From: Adiantum capillus-veneris
Lineage: Eukaryota; Streptophyta; Polypodiopsida; Polypodiales; Pteridaceae
Direction of reading: 5' to 3'
NCBI GenBank assembly: GCA_014529385.2
Contig: CM043954.1
Location: 2,462,501 to 2,526,500, forward strand
Length of the DNA: 64,000 nt
In this document: piece after piece, positions 31,755-46,032 of the stretch
Layout of the letters: each line of letters starts with the position of its first letter
How positions within the stretch are numbered: position 1 is the stretch's first letter
Made by a program: the position numbers and the translations under genes
Notes under the pieces: model-generated
Told to the model about the DNA's origin: nothing
What the model saw: the letters and a program-made list of their open reading frames with translations, nothing else
Databases searched by the model: none

Positions 31755-34700
31755 GAAGATGAGAAAAAGCTCAACTTCTCCTTGTTGACCACCTTTGTAA
31801 ACATGTCTGCACGATTTTCACTTGTATGCACCTTTCCTAGCTTTAGTTGTCCCTCTTCCAAAAGAGTGCGTATGAAGTGATATCTCACCTCAATGTGCTT
31901 TGTCCTTGAATGAAAGGTTGAGTTCTTTGCAAGATGGATAGCGCTTTGGCTATCACTGTACAAGACACAATTGTCTTGTTTGAATCCAAGCTCTTCTAAG
32001 AATCTGTGAAGCCACATAATTTCTTTGCTTGCCTCCGTCATTGCTACATACTCTGCTTCCGTGGTAGAAAGTGAGACCACTTTCTACAGCTTTGAAGCCC
32101 AGCTTACTGTCGTGCCTCCAACCATGAACACATAGCCAGTAGTGCTCCTTCGAGTATCTTTGTCACCTGCCATATCTGCATCAGCATACCCTTCTAGAAA
32201 AATATCAGTTCCTCCAAAATACAAAGCATTTGTTGTTGTCCCTTTTAGATACCTAAGTATCCACTTAACAGCTTGCCAATGCTCTTTACCTGGGTTGTCC
32301 ATGAACCTACTCACAACTCCCACTGCATGTGCAATGTCTGGCCTTGTCCATACCATAGCATACATTAGAGAACCTACTGCTGCAGCATATGGAACTTTAG
32401 ACATATAGGCTATCTCCTCTTGTGTCTTTGGACACATATCCTTCGTTAGTTTAAAGTGACCAGCCAAAGGTGTAGAAACTGGTTTTGCATTTTGCATTGC
32501 AAACCTTTCTAGTACCTTCTTGAGATAGCTTTATTTTCTTCTTCGTCCTGTCCCTTGATATTTTCATACCAAGTATCCTCTTTGCAACACCTAAATCTTT
32601 CATTGAAAAAGATTTAGAAAGCTCCTCTTTTAGGTTTTTGATGTCTTGCATGTTAGTACTTGCAATCAACATGTCATTAACATACAACATTAGGATGATG
32701 AATTTTCCATCTCCCAAATTCTTCGTGTAGACGCAGTGATCCGAGTTGCATCTTGTGAATCCATGATCCAACATCCATCGATCAAACTTCAAGTACCATT
32801 GTCTTGATGCTCGCATTAAACCATACAAGCTCTTCTTTAATCTGCAAACCATTTTCTCCTTACCTTTTACTTCATACCCCTTTGGTTGAAGCATGTAGAT
32901 TTCCTCCTCTAAGTCACCGTGAGGGAGTGCCGTATTTACATCCATTTTCTTGAGATTTAGATCATGAGCAGCCACAAGGCTTAAGACAAGCTTAATTGAG
33001 TTCATTTTTACAACAGGAGAAAATATTTCATTGAAATCAATACCTTTCTTTTGAGAAAACCCTTTTACCACAAGCCTAGACTTGTACCTTTTCTTTCCAC
33101 GTTCTTCTTCCTTCACCTTGTACACCCATTTGTTTTGAAGTGCCCGCTTACCTTTAGGAAACTCAACCAACTCCCATGTTTGGTTGCGATGTAGTGAGTC
33201 CATCTCCACTTGCATACTCTTCGTCCATTCTTCTTTGGATTCATGTTGCATAGCTTCTTCGTATGATTCTGGCTCTCCAGAATCTGAGATCAAGAGATGG
33301 TTGAAGGAAGGAACAAACCTTTTTGGAGGTCTACTTGCTCTTGTAGATCTTCGGGGAATAGGTTGAGGCTCCTCATTTGGTTGACGTTGTTGCACATTGT
33401 CACCGTTTGCAGTCCTTGAGTCTTCACTGTCCTCAATCTCCATGTACTCATCACGTGTTTCTTTTGTTTGTTTTCTTTCCAAGTAATTTTTGTACATATT
33501 TTGTTCGTCGTTAAAAATTACATCCCTACTCCTTAAGATTTTACCATCTTCAGGATTCCATAGGCGATACCCAAAGTCACCTTCTCCATAGTCAATGAAG
33601 AAACACTTTTTAGACTTTGCATCTAGCTTTGATCTTAGGCTTCTATCTATGTGCATGAAAGCCTCACACCCAAACACTTTGAGAAATGCATAATTCACCG
33701 GTTTACCTGTCCATGCCTCTTCTGGAACTCCCCCATCCAATGTCGTTGAGGGTGACCGATTGATTAAGTACACAGACGTACTTACAACTTCCGCCCAAAG
33801 CTCAAGCGGTAAACCTGCATGTAGGCGGATGCTTCGTGCTCGCTCCATAATTGTCCTGTTCATCCTTTCCGAAATCCCATTTTGTTGAGGTGTCCTTGGG
33901 GTTGTCCTTTGCCTATGCCATTGCTAGCACAAAAGCTTTCAAAAGCTTGGCTGCAATATTCGCCTCCATTGTCAAATCTGAGGCATTTAACCTTGGTACC
34001 TGTTTCATTCTCCACAAAGGCTTTCCACCTTTGAAATATGGAAAATACATCAGATTTATTCTTCATGACATAAACCCATGTTTTTCTAGTCGCATCATCT
34101 ATGAATGTTACATAGTACAATGAGCCACCAAGTGATGGTGTACTTGCCGGACCCCAAACATCAGAATGAACCAACTCAAGTTTTTTATTTTTTCTTTTAT
34201 TTCCTGATTTTTGAAATTTCACCCTCTTTTGTTTACCATAAACACAATCTTCACAGAACTCTAAGTCCACTTCTTTCAAACCTGGTAGAAGCTTCTTTGT
34301 TTGAAGGATTTGCATTCCTTTGGCACTCATATGCCCAAGCCGGTAGTGCCACACCGCACTATCAACTTCTGTAGTTGTTGCACAAGCTGAAGGTTGCGTG
34401 CTAACAGTACACAAGTAAAGTGTACCGACCTTTTCTCCTTTGGGAACCACCAAAGATCCCTTAGAGATCTTCCACCGTTTGTTTTTGAATGCAATGTTGT
34501 GACCTTCATCGTCTAATTGTCCTGTAGAGATCAAATTTTTGCGAAGAGAAGTAACATGCCTAACATCTTTAAGCTTCCATTCATTTCCGTTAGCAGTTTT
34601 GACAGAAACTGTACCTTTGCCGAAAATCTCACAAGCTTCATCATCTCCCAAGTATACATACCCAAAATTACCTTTGGTGTAGTCTTGGAAGTGTTGTTTG

Positions 34701-34912
34701 TGTGGTGTCGCATGGAATGAAGCCCCGGAATCTACTATCCAGGAATTAGACACATTGTCTAATGAGAGAATTAGAGCATCTTGCTCTACTTTACCTGCCA
34801 CATTGGCCTCCGATGTTGGCTTGTTGTCTTGAGACTCTGTCTCCTTCTTCTTCTTGGACCAGCAATCCTTTTTGAACCTCTCCTTAAGCCTTCCTCTTGT
34901 TTCCACAGACAA
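31755..34912 (-). pseudogene. Copia pol: protease, integrase, RT, RNase H
   Basis: Domain order: protease (SWIVDSGASFHATP), GAG-pre-integrase H-x3-H...C-x2-C (HYRLGHMSAKGM, CEDCVYG), integrase core (HSDVWGP, RFDNGGEY), a one-base frameshift near 33863, integrase end (SERMNRTIMERARS on), RT (WVYKVKEEE, KSRLVVKGFSQKKG, DVNTALPHGDLEEEIYM), a small deletion frameshift near 32500, RNase H (GYADADMAGDKDTRRSTTGY, LSTTEAEYVA, HSRTKHIEVRYH). An in-frame TAG lies at about 32081 between the last two. The RT active site reads YVND and not YVDD. Confidence 0.9.
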
Positions 34913-35019
34913 TGTAGCACTTGATGATTCTCATGTGCTTCTCCTTCGTATTTTCTCGCTTAGAAGAACAACCACAACATCATCAAACTTAAGAGTATCT
35001 ATACCAGAGATAGAATTAC

Positions 35020-35520
35020 TTATACAGCCATCACAAGGCTGTCCCAACTATCCGATAGAGATGATAGTATAAGGATAGCTCGCACTTCGTTATCGAAATT
35101 CATTTTCACCGATCGAAGTTGACTTATGTTTGTGTTAAAGTCATTTAGGTATTCTGCAACTGAACCATTCTCTGCCATCTTCAGATTGAACAAGCGCTTT
35201 ATAAGAAATACCTTATTGGATGCCGATGGTTTCTCGTAGAAGTTGTCAAGTGACTTCATCAAGTCCTCCGTGGTCTTCATCTCCGAAACATTGAAGGCCA
35301 CCGTTGACGCCAAGCTTAACCGGATTGTTCCCAGTGCCTTTCGATCAAGGACAATCCATGCTTCATCTGCCATTGTTGCGGGCTTCTTCGCAAGACCGCC
35401 TAGTGGCAAATAGAGGTCCTTCTGGTAGAGATAGTCTTCAATCTGCATCTTCCAATGTTGGTAGTTTTTGCAATTGAACTTCTCAATCTTGAGCTTCCCT
35501 TCCTCCACCATAACTCCCAC
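35020..35520 (-). pseudogene. Copia gag
   Basis: 166 codons of a UBN2-type copia capsid (KLKIEKFNCKNYQHWKMQIE, YLPLGG, ending DSWDSLVMAV). A stop then interrupts, and the reading continues in another frame towards 34912 (SGIDTLKFDDVVVVLLSEK). Of the zinc knuckle only FKKDCWSKKK survives at the start of the next frame, so the C-x2-C part seems deleted. Nucleic-acid packaging would be impaired. Confidence 0.8.
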
Positions 35521-35584
35521 TCAATTCAAGGAATCCTTTCCTTGAGATAATTTAGCTACGAGCAAACCTTGCTCTAATACCAGT

Positions 35585-36356
35585 TGTTAGGAAATAAGAC
35601 GTAACTAAATAGATAATTGAGTAGATTACTTAATGGAGAGAGACAGATTTACATACACGAGATTATAGAGTAGAGAGAGAGAGAAAGAGAGAGAGAGTAC
35701 ACACGATATACGTGGTTCACCCAATGTGGGCTACGTCCACGGGAAAGCAGCCACTCAATGGCTTTAGTACTTCAAAACAAGAAGTAGTTTACAAAGGTAT
35801 TATACCTCTAATGGAGCTCCCGCCTTGCTTCACTCTCTCCACCTCACACTCACCTTGTTGCATCAACTTCACACTATGAAATGTGTGTAGAAATGGCCTC
35901 CTTTTATAGGCCAAAAGGGTTGCCCTCTCTTATGAGAGGCAGCCATGTGTAGCCGCCCTTGTGTGAATAAGTCCAAATCGGACCCTCCAATCCGTCCATG
36001 TGTGGCCGCCCTTTAGAAGACAAGTCCGCTTTTGAATTCGGCCACCAGCCAACCGGCCATTGACTTCCGCCCACCGGCCACCGGCCAGCCGACGGTCGTT
36101 TTCCAACCACTTTCCGGCCGCCGGCTGGCCATAATATTCCGGCGAGGGGAATATTCCGACGAGGGGGAAAAAAAGTCTCGGGGGCTTCCGCCCCCAAGGC
36201 CCATAAAGTTGCCCCTGATTTTTGGCCGTGAAAATTTTGGTTTCCGGCGAGTGATTTTCCTTCACACACGATGGCTTCTCCTCATAATGGGGGTCTTACA
36301 AATGTGCGCTTTTACCATAGAAAATTACAATGATAAATCAGGCTCCATACTTGACA
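35585..36356 (-). repeat. 5' LTR of the copia element
   Basis: 772 bp. The minus strand starts TGTCAAGTATGGAGCC and ends TTATTTCCTAACA. It contains a short (GA)n stretch (35672-35697) and CGTGGTTCACCCAATGTGGG. Its first 200 bp are also found, diverged, at about 9450-9679. Confidence 0.9.
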
Positions 36357-36361
36357 TATTA

Positions 36362-38280
36362 CACTTCACATATTATTCTTAAGTCATCGAGAATGGCTAT
36401 TGCATTTCTCAAATTCTTCCTAAGTCATTTAAAAAAATATTCCGCAAGCATCTTGTTACTTAGTCTTAGTTGTATTACTCCTTTTTTTTTGTGTTTTGCA
36501 ATAGCCACCAATAGGTGAGTTGAAATTGAATTAAACACCAAAAAAATTACTGCCAGACAAAAGTCTATGGCGCACAACTTGTGCCATGAGAGCCCACCAT
36601 ACCATAGGCAATTACATTTGACAAGCCGTTCAATAGACTGAGGGTTTTCCAGGGACCCAATACTCATACAAATAAAAAAAGAACCAATAAAAGACCATAA
36701 AAGCCTACTAGAATAGGGAATACCAGCTAAGGACGTCGACTAGGACAGAGTACCCAATGTTGCCACTAGGGAGTTATCCGTGCCATAAACAACTACAAAC
36801 ATGAGCAGAACCTCCATAAGGCGAAAACATACCATCGTACAAGGCGGACCACATTCAACTCCATCACCTCGAATAAACCATGAGCTTCAAAAAAATTTGG
36901 CGAGCCACACACCGTCACTAGTAGGAGACCAAAGCAACCACCACCAGAAACTCGATCTACAAGGGGAGCTCACCCACCATAGAGAGACCTCCGGTGCCAC
37001 CATGAAGGGAGAATCCTGCCACAACTTACCTTGCATGCCAAAAGGAATCCAACCAACATGCCTCATACCCCAATTGCATGAGTGATTCAGCTTCACAAAG
37101 AAGCCGGGGAGCCGCCATCCTTTGAGAAAAAAATATGCAATTTGATGCACCACGAAACACCTAGGGCGAGGGGAGGAGAAGCCGGGTTCTCCCTTTTCAG
37201 AGCAACCCCTACCCCCAGGGCTCATTTGGCCAATCCCTCTCCCATTTCAGTAGATCTGGTTCCAAGGTGTACTCCGTACACGTTGTAGCCCCTTGTCCCA
37301 TAGACGGCTCTTGCTATGGCCCCCCAAGCCTTCGAGGAGGCGTTGCAGCCGATAGAAAACCACTGTGCGCAAGAATTTGATGGCCTTTGCATCAGCATCA
37401 CGCAAAGCATTTTTAGCTTCATTACTCCTTAACACTAGTTCTATAATTGGACACTTAAGTGTCTAGTTTTTCTAGCAAATGATTTACCAATTAGCTAGAA
37501 ACAAAATTTCTATGTCTTATGTATATGGTAGCTAGTTTATAAGGAGAAAATTAACAAGAAATATCTTTTGCATCATAAATTTGCACCATAACATCATTAC
37601 ACATTAGATAGAAGATGGTCCAAATTGTGCCTCTTTGTTAGAATTTTTAGAATCGAGATGTTTTGTTTATAACATGAAAACTATGTTCAAGGCTTGGGAT
37701 TTTCTTTTCTCACATGCATCTCTATCAGTACATCTTTATGGAGATAAAACATATTACATTCTGAAGAATAATTTGGACGCATATTATGTTCGAATTTTGA
37801 TAAGATTTTCAAGTCAACATTTATAGAGAATTTCTCAATGTCAAACCTATTTTTCAAAAGACAGAATCTTCCCATATTTTGGAGTATGAGAAAGACCTAT
37901 AAGCCTTGTTTCTAGTTTCACCTGCTGATAAATGCAACAAGTTTATCGTAAGTGTACTTTCAAATTTCAAAGAACATATATTTTAATTTTGCCTATGATT
38001 GAATCGATGAAGCTTCTTTATGGGATTGACACAACTTTACCTAATTTGGTACACTCTAAAAAGAAATTTTGACCATGTGAATTTGCAAATACATGAACAA
38101 AAAGTATAAAAATATACCTTCAATTTTTCTTGAATTCTCCTAAGTTTGTGAAAATGTCATCTAGAGTTTTGTATACCAATTTTTTATGGGAGTAAAATTA
38201 TTGTGAAAAATACTTTGACTAGCATATACAACATCCTCAAAAGTATTTCTTGATTTACCATGCACATTGCATGTATAAGT
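36362..38280. other. Non-coding DNA, no gene seen
   Basis: 36395-36460 resembles 31107-31170 on the other side of the copia insertion (CTATTGCA.TTCTCA.ATTCTT). 36660-37430 has moderately GC-rich DNA with open frames on both strands and no recognised domain. 37430-38150 is AT-rich and featureless. Confidence 0.45.
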
Positions 38281-38289
38281 AGTGCAAAA

Positions 38290-38392
38290 ATCAAGGTGGT
38301 TGCGGGGCTTGCCCAGTCGGTTTTGAACCCACAACCTCATGCCCCAAGCTTTGAGACACATGGGCTAACCACTTTACCCGTGCACATATGAT
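38290..38392 (-). repeat. tRNA-like SINE head (Pol III promoter boxes)
   Basis: Read on the minus strand: an A-box-like segment AAGTGGTTAGCCCATG and, about 30 bp later, a B-box GGTTCAAAACC inside TTGTGGGTTCAAAACCGAC. Spacing and wording are like a tRNA of the Ser/Leu type or an Au-like plant SINE. No clean cloverleaf acceptor stem was found, so a SINE or tRNA pseudogene is likelier than a working tRNA gene. Confidence 0.5.
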
Positions 38393-38840
38393 GTATCCTA
38401 CCCCGTTTTTAGATGCTTTATGGTAACTCAACATGCTCTACCCGGGTTTAGGGGGTATAATTTTTGCCTAGGTTTAGTTTTGATGTGACTCATGCGGCTG
38501 CGATTGCAGTGGTTTTTGTGCGTGGACTTGGCAACCGTGGATTCCCTCACCACCCATCATTTAGTGTTGTGTGTTACTTAGTCCTGAGGCAAGGTCTTGG
38601 CCTCTACTATAATGGAGCAAAGATTTAACTATCATTTCACAATACTTTCTGCTACTCTTTTCTTTTGATATAGGCAATGCCTACTCCTAGTACCTAGGCT
38701 ATTCCTCTCACCAAATTACTCCTAGTATCTATGCTATTCCTCTTACCAAATGATCTTGTGCGGGTCCTGCCTACTTTGTCCACAATGAGTCTACTATTCC
38801 CTTTCCTCCACTGAATTGTCCTCTATCACCCGCTTTCAAT

Positions 38841-39431
38841 TGTCATAAAAACTAATATCTAATTCTCCCAAATGATTTTGTCAGGTTACACTGATCATTT
38901 AATATGGGGAAGTACTTGGAGAGTAAAAGCTAGAATATTGGTAAGGCTGCCAAACCGATCTCTGCAGGGATCCAAAGGAGGGAAAATAGGGATCCAAAGG
39001 GGGACAATCTGCAAAGAAAAATGTGCTTCAATGGGGCTTAAAAGACCTAAGTTTTAGCTGCATTAAGACATCCATAGGCTAAAGTTCCAAAAACTAATTA
39101 AAAAGTTTAATGGCCAAAGGTGGGGAAAAATTGGATGGTTATGGGAAGACTAAAAAGTCTTCCCTCATCCCCAGGAAGGAGGGGGCAATCCCTAATGATA
39201 GGGGATGAGAGAGAAACACACACACACACACTCCCAAGCTCTCCCCAAAGAGAAGAATGGGCACATGGCAGGTTCCTAGCCCAGTTGCCCCCAATCTCCC
39301 CTCAAATCCTATTGGATGGCCGTAGAGGTGGACCAATGAGAAATACGCTAGAGTAAAATTAGTATAATCAATTTAAAATTTCTTGATAAAAAAACCAATA
39401 GAAATTAAGCTCCCTAGAAGACTATTGGATA
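38841..39431 (+). repeat. Third G2-type LTR, 3'-truncated
   Basis: Begins TGTCATAAAAACTAATATCT and follows the LTR at 19085 and 25942 for about 590 bp, to AGAAGACTATTGGAT. There it breaks into a (GA)n tract (39440-39487). A short direct repeat GATACACAAAAAG lies on both sides of the tract (39428 and 39513). Confidence 0.8.
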
Positions 39432-39437
39432 CACAAA

Positions 39438-39489
<52 letters not shown>

Positions 39490-39579
39490 TTGAGCCTTCA
39501 AACTTTAAGAAATGATACACAAAAAGTTTTTAATACTCTAAAAGTAGAATTTTTCCCTCGTTCTACGTCTAGTGTTGAG

Positions 39580-39736
39580 CATCATGAGCTACTTCTTCGG
39601 ATGCACCACCAATACGTAGATAGGTACAATTGGGGACAGAGGAGTTTTGCGGCACACCAATATGTACTCGAAAGTCCTCTACCCCAAACCCACCTAGCAA
39701 GGGTATGTGTTCTATTAATGGTAGTAGCCCATGATG
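39580..39736. repeat. MITE-like foldback copy d, 3' of gene B
   Basis: Left end CATCATGAGCT, right end AGCCCATGATG, with TAGGTACAATTGGGGACA near the centre. It is related to the three copies in gene B's introns. Arms are imperfect; this is the most diverged copy. Confidence 0.55.
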
Positions 39737-39770
39737 TGTTATAAATTACTTCTCGTTATAGTACAAGTGG

Positions 39771-42109
<2,339 letters not shown>

Positions 42110-42146
42110 TCTCAGCAAGCTTAGCCTACTATGTTCATGCACACAC

Positions 42147-42352
42147 TAATTTTTATGCTTCCTTGCGATCCTCAAGATGGTTCATTTATAGCGCTATCCA
42201 GCAATTACACGTCCTGGCTCTCGAATCACAAAAATCCCTTCACGACAAATAATTTTTATGCTTCCTTGCGATCCTCAAGATGGTTCATTTATAGCGCTAT
42301 CCCGCAATTACACGTCCTGGCTCTCGAATCACAAAAATCCCTTCACGACAAA
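42147..42352 (-). promoter_or_regulatory. Tandemly duplicated core promoter region of gene B
   Basis: A 103-bp unit is repeated twice with one base difference visible in the shared part (TTCATTTATAGCGCTATCC at 42181 and 42284). On the minus strand each copy has GCGCTATAAATGAA, a good plant TATA box, about 80 bp (proximal) and 180 bp (distal) upstream of the chosen ATG. The proximal box would start transcription near 42155-42160, which gives a short leader. Confidence 0.6.
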
Positions 42353-42419
42353 TAATTACTTCGTTAGCGTAGTGGGCAATTCGCAATCCCTGGCCTGTCA
42401 TTAGCCCATGTGGCTCCAG

Positions 42420-45400
42420 CGTTGAAAAGCTCTAATAAAAGCTACGCCGTCAAAAGCTCCCTCTTGAAGGCACGTGGCTCTACGCATGAAAATTCGCTAT
42501 TAGAGGCTAAGGAAAAAAGATGTCGTGCTTGGCATTGCCTTGATTGATATGCCAAATGTGGTGCACTTGAGAAAGCACAAAAAGTGCTTGAGGAGCTTCT
42601 TGTCCGGAATGTCACCTCCTGAAATGCATTGATTGCAGGATGTGCAAAGCAAGAACAGGGTTGTTGAAAGAAGATGTCATGCTTGGGACTGTCTTGGTCG
42701 ATATGTATGTCAAATGTGGTGTGTTTGAGAAAGCACAAAAAGTGCTTCAGGAGCTTTCTGTCCGGAATGTCGCCCCTTGGAATGCACTGATTGCAGGATG
42801 TGCGCAATAAGAGCAGCGGCAGAAAGCTCTAGGTTGTTTTTAGCAGATGCAGAGCAAGTATATCTCTCCAAATTCAATCAAGGCATGTGACTCTACACAA
42901 GTGCTCGAGGAGCTTCATGTCCTGAGTGTGGACTCTTGGAATGCGCTGATTGCATGATTTGATCCACAAGGGCAGGGCCAGCAAGCTCTATTTTCTTTTC
43001 AGTAGATGCGAAGCGAGGGCCTCTCTCCAGATGCAATCACGTACGCATGCATGAAGGCATGTAGCTCTACCCAAGAAGCTGATATCGGCACAGAAAGTGC
43101 TTGAGGAGCTTCCTTTCCAAATTGTCGCCTCTTGAAATGCATTGATTACGGGATGTGCACAACAAGAACATGGCTATTGAAAGAAGATGCCATGCTTGGG
43201 ATTGTCTTGGTCAATATGTATGCCAAATGTGGTGTGCTTGAGAGAGCACAAAAAGTGTTGTAGCAGTTTTATGTCCGGAATGTCGCCCCTTGGAATGCAC
43301 TGATTGAGGGATGTGCGCAACAAGAGCAAAGAAAGCTCTAGGTTGGTTTTAGCGGATGCAGAGCAAGTATATCTCTCCAAATTCATTCAAGGCATGTGGC
43401 TCTACGCAAGTGCTCGAGGAGCTTTATGTCATGAGTGTGGACTCTTGGAATGCATTGATTGCATGATTTGCTCCACAAGGACAAGGCTAGAAAGCTCTAT
43501 TTTGTTTTTAGCAGATGCGAAGCAAGGGCCTCTCTCTAGATGCTATCATGTACGCATGCATGAAGCCATGTATCTCTACGCAAGAAGCTTGTATAATCAC
43601 AAAAATCCACAATTATATTGTTAGTCAGAGGTTGCGGAATGCATATGCTTGCACCTTGAAGGCCATTGACCTTTTGCAACGCCATTAACATGGGTGAGAG
43701 AATTAATGATCCCATAGCCCGTCCGATGCTCTTGAGGAAGCGTATCATGCTCTAGGCTGCTTTGAACGGATGCAAAGCAAGTGTATCTCTCCAAATTCAG
43801 CATCCTATACTTGCGTCTTGAAGGCTATGCTTACATCTTGAAGGCATGTGGCTCTACGCAAGAGCTAAAGGAGCTTCCTTTTTGGAGTGTGGACTCTTGG
43901 AATGCTTTGCATCTGGCCTCTCTCCAGATGCAATCACCTAGGCATGCATCTTGAAGGCATCTGGCTCTACTCAAGGAAAGTCATGCTTGCGACTGTCTTG
44001 GTGAATATGTATGCCAAATGTGGTGTGCTTGAGAGAGCACAAAAAGTGCTTCAGGAGATTTCTGTCCGGAATGTCGCCTTTTAGAATGCACTGATTGCGG
44101 GATGTGCACAACAAGAGCAGGGGCAGAAAGCTCTATGTTGTTTTTAGCAGATGCAAAGAAAGTATATCTCTCCAAATTCAATCAAGGCATGTGGCTCTAC
44201 GCAAGTGCTCGAGGAGCTTCGTGTCCTGAGTGTGGACTCTTACAATGCGCTGATTGGCTGATTTCAATCCACAAGGGCAGGGCCAGGAAGCTCTATTCTA
44301 TTTTCATCAGATGCAAAGTGAGGGCCTCTCTCCAGATGCAATCACGTACGCATGCATGAAGGCATGTAGCTCTATTGAAGAAGCTGTTATGGGCACCAAA
44401 AGTTCTTGAGCAGCTTCCTATCCGGAATGTCGCCTCCTGAAATGCATTGATCGCGGAATGTGCACAACAAGAACATGGCTGTTGAAACGAGATGCCATGC
44501 ATGGGACTGTCTTGGTCAATATGTATGCCAAATGTGTTGTGGTTGAGAGAGCACAAGAAGTGCTAGAGCAGTTTTCTGTCCCGAATGTCGCCCCTTGGAA
44601 TGCACTGATTGCGGGATGTGCGCAACAAGAGCAGGGCAAGAAATCTCTAGGTTGTTTTTAGCGGATGCAAAGCAAGTATATCTCTCCAAATTTAGTCAAG
44701 GCATGTGGCTTTACGCAAGTGTTCGAGGAGCTTCATGTCCTGAGTGTGGACTCTTCGAATGCGTTGATCGAATCATTTGCTCCACAAGGGCAGGCCCAGC
44801 AAGCTCTATTCTCTTTTTAGTAGATGCAAAGCGAGGGCCTCTCTCTAGATGCAATCATGTATGCATGCATGAAGGCATGTCCAGAATTTTGACTCTTGAA
44901 ATGCATTGATTACAAGATGTGCCCAACAAGAACATGGCTGTTGAAAGAAGATGCCATGCTTGGGACTGTCTTGGTCGATATGTATGCCAAATGTGGTGTG
45001 CTTGAGAGAGCACAAAAAGTGCTAGAGAAGTTTTCTGTCTAGAATGTTGCACCTTGGAATGCACTGATTGCGGGATGTCTGCAAGAAGAGCAAGGCAAGA
45101 AAGCTCTAGGTTGTTTTTAGCGGATGCAAAGAAAGTATATCTCTCCAAATTTAGTCAGTGCATGTGGCTCTACGCAAGTGTTCGAGGAGCTTCATGTCCT
45201 GAGTGTGGACTCTTGGAATGCGTTGATCAAATGATTTGCTCCATAAGGGCGGGGCCAACAAGCTCTATTCTGTTTTTAGTAGATGTGAAGCGAGGGCCTC
45301 TCTCCAGATGCAATCATGTATGCATGCATGATGGCATGTCCGGAATGTTGCCTCTTGAAATTCATTGATTACGAGATGTACACAACAAGAACATGGTTGT

Positions 45401-46030
45401 TGAAAGAAGATGCCATGCTTGGGAATGTCTTGGTCGATATGTATGCCAAATGTGGTGTGCTTGAGAGAGCACAAAAAAGTGCTAGAGAAGTTTTCTGTCC
45501 AGAATGTTGCACCTTGGAATGCACTGATTGCGAGATGTGAGCAACAAGAGCAGGGCAAGTAGTTTTCAGCAGATGCAAAGCAAGTATATCTCCCCAAATT
45601 TGGTCACCTATACTTTTGTCTTCAAGGTATGTGGCTCTACGCAAGTGCTAGAGGAGCTTCATGTCGTGAGTGTGGACTCTTGAAATGCGTTGATTGCATG
45701 ATTTGCTCCACAAGGGCAGGGCCAGAAAGCTCTATTTTGTTTTTAGCAAGTGCGAAGTAAGGGCCTCTCTCCAGATGCAAACATGTATGCATGCATGAAG
45801 CCATGTAGCTCTACACAAGCTTGTATTGGCACAAAAATTCACAATTATATTGTTAGTCAGAGGCTATTGGATGCAAAGAGAGGGCCTCACAAGACGTGCC
45901 TGAGGAGCTTCCTGTCTCAATGTCAGGCAGGGTCTCTCCAGATGCAATCACCTACGCCTATGCAGGCATCTCGAAGGCATGCGGGACAACAGATGCAATC
46001 GCAGGCAGGGTCTCTCTCCTGAATGACGTC
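42420..46030 (+). pseudogene. Tandem array of degenerate PPR gene fragments
   Basis: At least eight diverged repeats of PLS-class PPR coding DNA, each with the phrases GTCTTGGTCGATATGTATGCC (L/VDMYAKCG in protein), GAGAGCACAAAAAGTGCT and TGGAATGCACTGATTGCGGG. The GTCTTGGT word starts at 42691, 43204, 43994, 44509, 44968 and 45427; the last three are exactly 459 bp apart. Every unit carries stops and frameshifts, so no PPR protein is made. Frames on the opposite strand are shadows. Intact PPR proteins of this class bind organellar RNA for editing. Confidence 0.8.
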
Positions 46031-46032
46031 TC

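Larger units (their letters stand above)
31182..36356 (-). mobile_element. Nearly complete Ty1/copia element with target-site duplication
   Basis: The minus-strand element is bounded by TATTA at 31177-31181 and 36357-36361. 5' LTR 35585-36356, primer site TGGTATTAGAGC (35571-35582), gag 35520-35020, protease-integrase-RT-RNase H 34912 to about 31755, and 3' LTR 31182 to about 31754. The two LTRs are very similar over their shared part. The pol frame has only a few lesions, so the insertion is fairly young, but it is not active as it stands. Confidence 0.9.

Noticed and set aside
36801-37225. Overlapping frames on both strands at 36.8-37.2 kb
   Set aside because: No recognised motif, no codon pattern favouring either strand; treated as non-coding.
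38290-38392. Functional tRNA gene
   Set aside because: Promoter-box words are present, but an acceptor stem and a clear anticodon loop could not be folded by eye.
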